A stretch of DNA of 64,000 nucleotides from Stenocarpella maydis (taxonomy: Eukaryota; Ascomycota; Sordariomycetes; Diaporthales; Diaporthaceae): assembly GCA_002270565.1 (NCBI GenBank), contig NQMI01000023.1:124001-188000 (forward strand), given 5' to 3'. Made by a program: the position numbers and the translations under genes. The first letter of the stretch is position 1. Every line of letters starts with the position of its first letter. The notes beneath the pieces are model-generated. The model was given only the letters and a program-made list of their open reading frames with translations, was not told the origin of the DNA and did no database searches. Below, one piece after another: positions 57,282-64,000 of this stretch.

Positions 57282-58038
57282 CGCGCCTGGCAGCAATGGT
57301 ATTCGAAGCGCCGGTGGGTTGTTGCTGCAAGAATTCTACGATAATCGGCTCCCTCTCAGATTCCAAAGCTTCAGGCAGAACAATTTGGGTATTGCTGACT
57401 TCGATACCTTCCGGGTGCTGCGCTGCGTTGGCCAAAGACCCTCTTATGCCGGTGCACCATTCCATTGTTCCGTACGCGTGAGGTCGCACGTATGAAATAA
57501 AGAAATGCTCCTGAAGCAGTGAGCCGAGAACATTTTGAACGAAAACGGCGATGCGTAGGAGTGAGGGTATGGAAGTGAAAACCAGCGGCTTTGTGCTGTG
57601 CTCATGAACGCAAAAGGGGCGTCCCAGCCGTGACAAGCCATTGTCAACGGATCCGGACGTCATTGCCGACCAACTCTGAAATCCAACCCGACTATCCGCT
57701 CACTGCACGTCCAAAATTATTCCCTCCCGTTGGTTTGAACATCGAATGAGGGAATTTAGTCGTTACAATTGCACTGAAATCAAGCCCATAAGTTGTTGGG
57801 TGTAGCCTGTACCCATAGCTGCTACCGCCGGTCGAACGCCGCGCCTCGTCGGGACAGGCCCTCGTCCAGAAATCAGTCTCACAACACATCCCCCAATGTT
57901 TTGTGGCTGGCAGAATCCGAATATGGCCACATCCTTCACGAACGCCGAACTCCACTATGCACGGAATCTGGTGGTCATTTTGGCTTGACGCCCTGCGAGG
58001 CAAGCCATGCGACAAGTGACATGAACCGTCCTGCCCGG
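57282..58038. other. Spacer upstream of the large membrane protein gene
   Basis: No gene is supported; the region lies between the start of the large membrane protein gene and the NSE4 stop codon, both on the minus strand. Confidence 0.5.
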
Positions 58039-59251
58039 CTAGCTGTACCAACCTCGAGCCCCTGGACCCTGTGTTTGCGAGTCCTGTCTGTGTTCGATTA
58101 TGGGCTCTCTGATTTTGAAAGCCTCAATGAGATCCCTCCACGTCGGCATGTCGATTGACATGATTGCTTGCCGCTTCATGGTCCCGTGGTAGGACACCGA
58201 GTTTGAGGCCTGTCCCTTCTCACCAGCGCTGGATGGGCCTGATCAATGTTAGCCAGATATACGACCGAGCCAGCATTTGGTGTTCACACTCACAAAGAGA
58301 TGGAAGCCCGTTCTCCTCGTAATGCACCTCCACCATCCCTTCGCGAATCAAGAAGCTCACGTAAAACATGTTCTCCACTGTCTGGCCGAAAGACCAGGGA
58401 TTGATGCAAAACCGTACCAGGTCGATGCTCCCTGTCTCAGTGATGCCAAGTACTTCCATTGCCCGTTCCTGCTGCTCACCGTCAATGTTGTCGTCCTCGT
58501 CCATCTTGGACAACTCTTCTATCGCCGTGTCTCTGACTGACTTGAGCTGCCTCAGGATCTTATTGCAAATGGCTGTGAGGTCGTTCTCATTCTTTGCAAG
58601 ATCCTCAGTGTCCAAGACTTCAGGCCGAACTTCCTGCAAGTCCCGTACTCTCAAGGGGGCCGTCCTTGTCACCAGCTTTCGAACTTTCTTTTGCACAGAC
58701 AGAGGACCAAGCAAGAATCCCGAAAGTGCTGGTCTCCTTGTGTTGGGGATGCAGGCGTACCGCCCAAGATGCGCCCAGTCCATCATATCACCACCCTCCT
58801 CCTCGTCAGACGCGTCGTCGTCGGATCCAATGGCAACTCGTTGCGCGCTGGCCCGGCGGTTGCGTTGGGTATGCGTAAGTTCCTCGGCGTCATCTTGCGC
58901 TATGCCGGCGCCCCGGCGCATGTACGTGATGCACTTGGAGACAAACTCGTCAGTGTCAATCCCATTTCCCAGGTTCCCAGCGGTGAGTTTCTGAAGTTTG
59001 CGGCTCTGGAGGTCGACCAGAGTAACAAGGGCCTTCGAATCGATGGCAGCCTCGTTGGTCTGTTTGATGTTCTTGCTGATCGCCCCCAGCCGTGCGAGCG
59101 CCTCGGAGACCTTTGTGGAGCCCAGCTGCATATAGGCCTCTGCATTCTCATGCATGTCTCTCTCGAGGTTGCGAATGCTCCGCTGGATCTCGCGACGCTC
59201 CTCGAGCGACTGCTCTGGGTCATATTTACCCACGTCCTCGTCGGAGTCCAT
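58039..59251 (-). CDS. nse4: Non-structural maintenance of chromosomes element 4 (Smc5/6 kleisin)
   Basis: Kleisin subunit bridging Smc5 and Smc6 in the nuclear DNA-repair complex. Exons 59251-58294 and 58238-58039 join in phase across a 55-base intron to 385 residues. The N-terminus 'YDPEQSLEERREIQRSIRN' is typical of Nse4. The C-terminal winged-helix (Nse4_C) domain contains 'FCINPWSFGQTVENMFYVSF', and the second exon adds QAIMSIDMPTWRDLIEAF, the conserved end of the domain. Reading past the intron would lose that end. The chosen ATG at 59251 precedes MDSDEDVG; an in-frame ATG upstream would add 35 residues unlike the family. An acidic linker (about 165-180, DDDASDEEEGGD) lies between the domains. 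It is head-to-head with VPS34 across 483 bases. Confidence 0.93.
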
Positions 59252-59734
59252 AACTGGCGTACCAAGCACTGAGAGGGCCACGAGTGAATTGTTTGATAAC
59301 CAGGGCCAAAAGTGGGCGGAAAGGGACAGTGAAACTGAGGTGAACGACGAGGGCAATGAGGCTGCCGGACCCTGACGCGACTAATTAGATGGGAGACGCG
59401 TTTGGGTTACAACGTTGCGCTGCGGGCGTATACAGTGGATCGTGGGGGTAGGGGGGCTGCCCGATAAGGCTTATCAGAATCTTGTGTTAGTGCTGCCTGC
59501 CGCTGGGCACCAAAGCTTAATGGGCGGGCTGCACCTGTGCCTGCAGTGGTGATCTCACAGGCACCTGGGCAGATGATGCATGCCGTGCGATTCCGCAGTT
59601 GACTATTGCGTCCGTCTCTTCGCCAACTCGCCTCTGCTATGATCCCGCCTTTCATCTGAATAACGAGGCATCCGGCTTCCGATCGCCGCCATTTTCGCAG
59701 CTGTTCGGCTAGTACCAAGCCAGGATATGAAACG
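59252..59734. promoter_or_regulatory. Divergent upstream region of NSE4 and VPS34
   Basis: 483 bases between divergent starts, presumed to hold both promoters. No specific site assigned. Confidence 0.5.
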
Positions 59735-62555
59735 ATGGAGCCCTTCTCCTTCGCCAGCTCCGAGGCCGTCCAATATCCTGTCAAGGTCCGGATGTAAGCA
59801 ACCCCTTCACGCTCTCAGTATCATTTTTCTGTGCTTGTAATGAGCCATAAATGTACTGATTGCTTTCAGAATCAACTTGGAAGGCGATGAAACTCCTCAC
59901 CTGTTCTCCACGCTCCTCGAGAAACCAGAGCTTCGCCATATTGGCTCCAACACAAGCCCTCACTCGGACCTCTATGTCACGGTGCAGGTTTGGGCAGGCT
60001 CAAAGCCCCTGACAGTCCCCGTTCAGACAGCATACAAGGCTTTTAGGACAGAAAGAAAATGGAACGAGTGGCTGACCCTGCCGATAAACTACTCCAACTT
60101 GCCAATCAACTCGTGCCTCGCCATCACGATATGGGACCTCTCCCCCACTGGGGGCAACAACGCCCAGGGTCATGCGATCCCCTTTGGCGGCACCACACTC
60201 CCATTATTCGACAAGGACAACCAGCTCCATAAGGGACGCCAGAAATGTCACGTTTACAGGCACAGGCCTGCCGACGGCAATGACAATACGACGACATCGG
60301 CAGTTGAAGGCAAAAAGAAACCGGCGAGGAAAGGCGAGGTCGTCGTTGTTGATAAGGATTCTGATGAGATGGATCGGATGGAAGTACTATTCAAGAAACA
60401 CGAGATGGGCGAGATAGCCAAGGTGGACTGGTTGGATCAACTGGTCTTCCGTGGCTTTGAGAAGCGCAACTTGCAGGTTGCGAAGGCGTCGGTCAAGAAT
60501 TTGGAACGCGAGCGAGCACACAAAGCCGCCACCAGAGACAGCAGCGGAGAGAGTACACAAGAAAGGGACCGGAATGGAGACGGTAGCCCTGGTCCGTCCA
60601 AGTTTACTCTCAACGTGGAGCTCCCCCGTTTCGACTTTCCCGTCGTCTTCGCAGATCACGAGTACGCCCCGCCACCAATATCCTCGCTACAACATCTCTC
60701 AGCATCACAGTCCAACATTCAGCTCAAACCGCCTCCCGAAGTCATGTACGGCCCCGGTATCGACGGGGTGGGAGTATCAGATGGCGTGGGGAGTCGCCTC
60801 GTCCGCGTTTATGACCCCGAGGTCGGCCAGAGAGACAATCCGGCCGAGAGCAAGCACAGGCGGCTTGTCCGGAGCCAGCATAGGCATGGAATACTAGACA
60901 AGGACCTCAAGCCGAACGCTAAGACCCGGGACGAGCTCAACAACATCATGGAATACTCACCAACACAGCCCTTGTCCCCCGAGGAGAAAGATCTCGTCTG
61001 GAAATTCCGGTACCATCTGACTCGTGACAAAAGGGCACTTACCAAATTTGTCAAATCCGTCAACTGGCAAGACCAGAGTGAAGCCAAACAGGCCGTGCAG
61101 GTTCTCGGAAGGTGGACCGACATCGATGTCGACGACGCTCTGGAACTGCTGGGGCCGACCTTCGACAACGCCACTGTGAGAGCCTACGCTGTGAGGCGAT
61201 TGCACAAGGCGGATGATGACGAGCTCTTACTTTACCTTCTCCAGCTTTGCCAGGCTCTGAAATACGAGCACATCTCCCCCGAGTCTGGCCAAGAAGTCAC
61301 GCAAGACTCTTCGTTGGCCCGATTTCTGATATCCCGAGCAGTCAACAACTTCATACTGGGCAATTACTTTTACTGGTATCTGATGGTAGAATGCGACGAC
61401 GTCAGCGATGACCAGACACCTGAAATTCGGAAGATGTTCCAGAAAGTGGCCTTTGACTTCATGACCGAGCTCGAAAAGCGTCCCGACGGGAAGGAAACAA
61501 GGAAACTGCTCTTGCGGCAGGCCGAGTGGATTGCGATCCTATCGAGGATCTCCATCGAGATTAAGGAATCGAATGAATCAATACCTCGGAGAACAGACCG
61601 TGTCAAGCGCTACTTGGCCGATCCTAAGAACGAACTAATTACCGTAGATCCCCCTTTACCATTGCCTCTTGATCCGTCCATCAAGATTGTCGGCGTCGCG
61701 CCGCAGGAGACAATCGTCTTCAAATCATCTCTTCATCCTATCAAAGTGGCGTTCAAGACCACCACGGGACAAAACTACCCGATCATCTTCAAGACGGGAG
61801 ACGACTTGCGGCAGGACCAGCTGGTCATACAAATCATTACCCTCATGGACCAACTCCTGCAAAAGGAAAACCTGGACCTCAAGCTCACTCCTTACAAGAT
61901 CCTCGCTACCAGTACGAATGCGGGTCTTTCACAATTTGTCCCGTCGATGACTTTCCAGAACATCGTCACCAAGTACAAGAACGCACCTGTGCTCGCCTAT
62001 CTGAAGCAGAACAACCCCGACGACAAGGCCCCGCTCGGCCTGCGGAAAGAAACCTTGGACACGTTCGTCAGGTCGTGCGCTGGATACTGCGTCATCACGT
62101 ACATATTGGGAGTCGGCGACCGACATCTCGACAACCTCCTCCTCGCCCCGGACGGGCACTTCTTCCACGCCGACTTCGGCTTCATACTGGGGCGCGACCC
62201 CAAGCCCTTTGCGCCGGCCATGAAGATCTCCAAGGAGATGGTCGAAGCCATGGGCGGCACGAACAGCGAGCATTACCGCCAGTTTACACAATACTGCTAT
62301 CTTGCGTACGCCGCCCTGCGAAAGTCAAGCAACTTGATTCTCAACCTGTTCAGCCTCATGGTCGACGCGAACATTCCCGACATCAAACTCGAGCCGGACA
62401 AGGCAGTAGTCAAGGTCAAGGAGAGACTGCAGCTGGAGCTCAATGAGGAGGACGCCTTGCGGCACCTGGCGAGGGTGATTGATGATAACCTGTACGCGTA
62501 TGCGCCAGTCATGATAGATCGTCTGCACGCTATGACGCAGGCATTCCGAGCCTGA
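59735..62555 (+). CDS. vps34: Phosphatidylinositol 3-kinase, class III (Vps34)
   Basis: Makes phosphatidylinositol 3-phosphate on endosomes and autophagosome precursors, with Vps15 and Atg6/Vps30. A 59-base first exon (59735-59793) joins 59870-62555 across a 76-base intron to 914 residues; without it the start MEPFSFASSEAVQYPVKVRI is lost. The C2 domain (about 20-210) includes 'DLYVTVQVWAGSKPLTVPV'. The helical PIK domain spans roughly 370-560. The kinase domain has Lys near 660 in IIFKTGDDLRQD, the catalytic loop GVGDRHLDNLLL (about 765-777) and the activation loop HADFGFILGRDPKP, which is specific to class III enzymes. The C-terminal helix 'VIDDNLYAYAPVMIDRLHAM' needed for membrane catalysis is intact. 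A charged linker after the C2 domain (residues 160-260) is of moderate length. Confidence 0.97.
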
Positions 62556-62814
62556 GGCAAACCTCACCCGTTCCACCCGAGGGCCGAGACGCCGTGGAGG
62601 TAAAGAACCTGGGACCGGTGCCAATGGATTAAGGGGTTATACCGCCACTGCTAACTATGTACGACTTTATTCTGTTTTGATACCCATTCAAGCGAAGACA
62701 CGGTGCGGTCTTTTGGGCTTCTGTGCTTGCACTGGCCCGCTTGCCATAGTATTGATTACCCCGGGAAACTGCGGCTTCCGCTTCGTTCGAATTGTGGAGG
62801 CCTGCCGTGTGTTA
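62556..62814. other. Short convergent spacer
   Basis: Holds the 3' ends of VPS34 and ETR1. No gene is seen. Confidence 0.5.
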
Positions 62815-63972
62815 TCAAGTATCACCAAACACGAAGACACCTTTGCCAGCCCTGAAACCCTGCAACGTGCCCTGGACGGCCTCCTTGAGCGTGGCCTCCT
62901 CGGTCTGCCAGTTCCACTCAACCTCCTGCACGGGGGCGTCCCTGAACTTGCCGTCCCTGATAAGGCCGAGTATCTCTTGGACGGTGCGCTTCTTGCCCTC
63001 GCGGTCGGCGTTGGCCCAGCGGCTCAGCCAGAAGCCGTGGAAGCGCAGGTCCTTGAAGATGAGGAGGCCCGTAGGCAGCATGACGGGCTGCTTGGACATG
63101 GCGCCGTAGGTGACGAGGGTTCCGCCCTCGCTCAGGCATTTGGCCATGGCAGTGGCGGACTTGCCGCCGACGCAGTTGAGGCCGAGGGTCACGGGGTCCC
63201 TGCCGCCGCGGGTGAAGTCGTCGCGCAGGCGGGCGGTGAAGCTCCTGTCGAGGAACTCGGCCTCGGTGACGACGGCGGTGGCGCCGAGGTCGAGCAGCTC
63301 GCGGCGTAGCTGCTCGGTTGCGGTCTGGTCCTCGCGCTCGCGGATGACGTTGATGCTGCGCAGCCCCCATAGGCGGCCGAGCTGGATGGCGGCGCGGCCG
63401 ACGCCACTGTTGGCGCCGTTCTGGATGAACCAGGCACCACCCGCTGCCGAGGGATCCTGCTGGAAGGCGCGGACCGACTGGGCGATCAGGTCGACGTAGT
63501 CGCGCAGCATGCGGTACGCGCTGCAGGGGTTCACCGACACGGTGGCCACCTGGATGGGGTCGAGGCCGTTCCTGTCGACCCTGAGAAGCGACGCCTCGGC
63601 GTTGTCGACGAGGGCGTGGGTGCGCCAGGTTCCGAAGCCGTTCGAGGCCGGGATGCACCAGTCGCCCTTCCGCAGGCCCGTCACGCCGGAGCCCACGGAC
63701 AGCACCTCGAGGCAGCCCTCGTTGCCGGGGACGGCGGACGGCTCTGAAGTGCCGAGGGATGTGTTGAATGACGGCTTGGCGCCGTAGGTGCCCTGGATCA
63801 TGTTGACATCGGCCGGGTTGACGGGCGCCGCGAGGGTGCGGACGAGGACAGAGTGGGAGGGGATCTGCGGCGAGATAGAGTGCTTGTGCAGCCTGGCCGG
63901 TAGATCAGCTGGTGCTCCAGGTGATTGGGCAATAGTGATATGAGTGTCTGGTATTGATACCGAATTGGGCAT
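62815..63972 (-). CDS. etr1: Mitochondrial trans-2-enoyl-CoA/ACP reductase (Etr1), N-terminus possibly incomplete
   Basis: NADPH-dependent reductase of mitochondrial type II fatty acid synthesis, needed for lipoate and respiration. The frame covers 385 residues in one exon. Family marks are 'APVNPADVNMIQGTYGAKP', 'VPGNEGCLEVLSVGSGV', the cofactor-binding 'WFIQNGANSGVGRAAIQLGR' and 'LGLNCVGGKSATAMAKCLSE'. Tyr and Trp positions in NMIQGTYGAKP and KDLRFHGFWLSRW fit the Etr1/MECR group of medium-chain reductases. The stop is at 62815. The first residues (MPNSVSIPDTHITIAQSPG) do not look like a mitochondrial presequence, and bases just upstream (GATAG at 63973-63977, reverse strand) could be a splice acceptor, so a targeting exon may lie beyond the window edge. 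Confidence 0.9.
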   Translation of the reverse strand: MPNSVSIPDTHITIAQSPGAPADLPARLHKHSISPQIPSHSVLVRTLAAPVNPADVNMIQGTYGAKPSFNTSLGTSEPSAVPGNEGCLEVLSVGSGVTGLRKGDWCIPASNGFGTWRTHALVDNAEASLLRVDRNGLDPIQVATVSVNPCSAYRMLRDYVDLIAQSVRAFQQDPSAAGGAWFIQNGANSGVGRAAIQLGRLWGLRSINVIREREDQTATEQLRRELLDLGATAVVTEAEFLDRSFTARLRDDFTRGGRDPVTLGLNCVGGKSATAMAKCLSEGGTLVTYGAMSKQPVMLPTGLLIFKDLRFHGFWLSRWANADREGKKRTVQEILGLIRDGKFRDAPVQEVEWNWQTEEATLKEAVQGTLQGFRAGKGVFVFGDT

Positions 63973-64000
63973 CTATCTGTACCTCAACACGTCCGAGGGC

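Overview
The window is nuclear DNA from a filamentous ascomycete (Pezizomycotina; I infer Sordariomycetes-like, but no marker fixes the genus). Evidence seen directly: short GT-AG introns (mostly 50-160 bases) in most genes, GC-rich coding exons beside AT-richer spacers, fungal-specific families (Zn2Cys6 regulator, Pbs2-type MAPKK, Met1/Met8 fusion, cerevisin-type protease), and transposon copies carrying C-to-T and G-to-A transitions typical of repeat-induced point mutation (RIP). I rebuilt exon joins by hand from splice sites and reading phase; none is confirmed by transcripts.

Layout. 0-5 kb: an allantoate-permease-type MFS transporter and a small cupin. 5.7-9.5 kb: two divergent leucine-catabolism genes, the carboxyltransferase subunit of 3-methylcrotonyl-CoA carboxylase (MCCB, minus) and isovaleryl-CoA dehydrogenase (IVD, plus), sharing a 373-base upstream region. 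10.2-11.2 kb: a calmodulin-like gene with an ATG-only first exon and a 16-base microexon. 11.9-17.7 kb: two direct copies of a RIP-damaged Mutator-like (MULE) DNA transposon, interrupted by a 239-base run of N. 18.1-19.8 kb: an orphan single-exon protein. 19.8-23.7 kb: a gene-poor, repeat-bearing block.

23.7-31.5 kb is a housekeeping run: acyl-protein thioesterase-like hydrolase, sirohaem synthase (MET1/MET8 type), RHO3 GTPase and the HOG-pathway MAPKK PBS2. A spacer of about 5 kb without a credible gene follows. 36.5-43.4 kb: an auxin-efflux-carrier-family transporter, an FMN split-barrel oxidase-like protein and the biotin subunit of 3-methylcrotonyl-CoA carboxylase (MCCA). 45-49 kb: an NmrA-like NAD(P)-binding protein and a convergent Zn2Cys6 regulator. 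49.7-51.5 kb: a vacuolar subtilisin. 53.5-57.3 kb: a 1243-residue low-complexity membrane protein of unknown function. 58-64 kb: NSE4, VPS34 and the mitochondrial enoyl reductase ETR1, whose 5' end may run off the window.

Functional links. IVD, MCCA and MCCB make up consecutive steps of mitochondrial leucine breakdown; MCCA lies about 32 kb from the other two, with the MULE pair and unrelated genes between. RHO3 and PBS2 are signalling proteins, VPS34 acts in endosome/autophagy trafficking and the subtilisin probably in the vacuole. I found no CRISPR, phage or tRNA/rRNA feature and no clear multi-gene novel system. The best candidates for new biology are the orphan membrane protein, the divergent calmodulin-like gene, and the paired palindromes upstream of MCCB/IVD.
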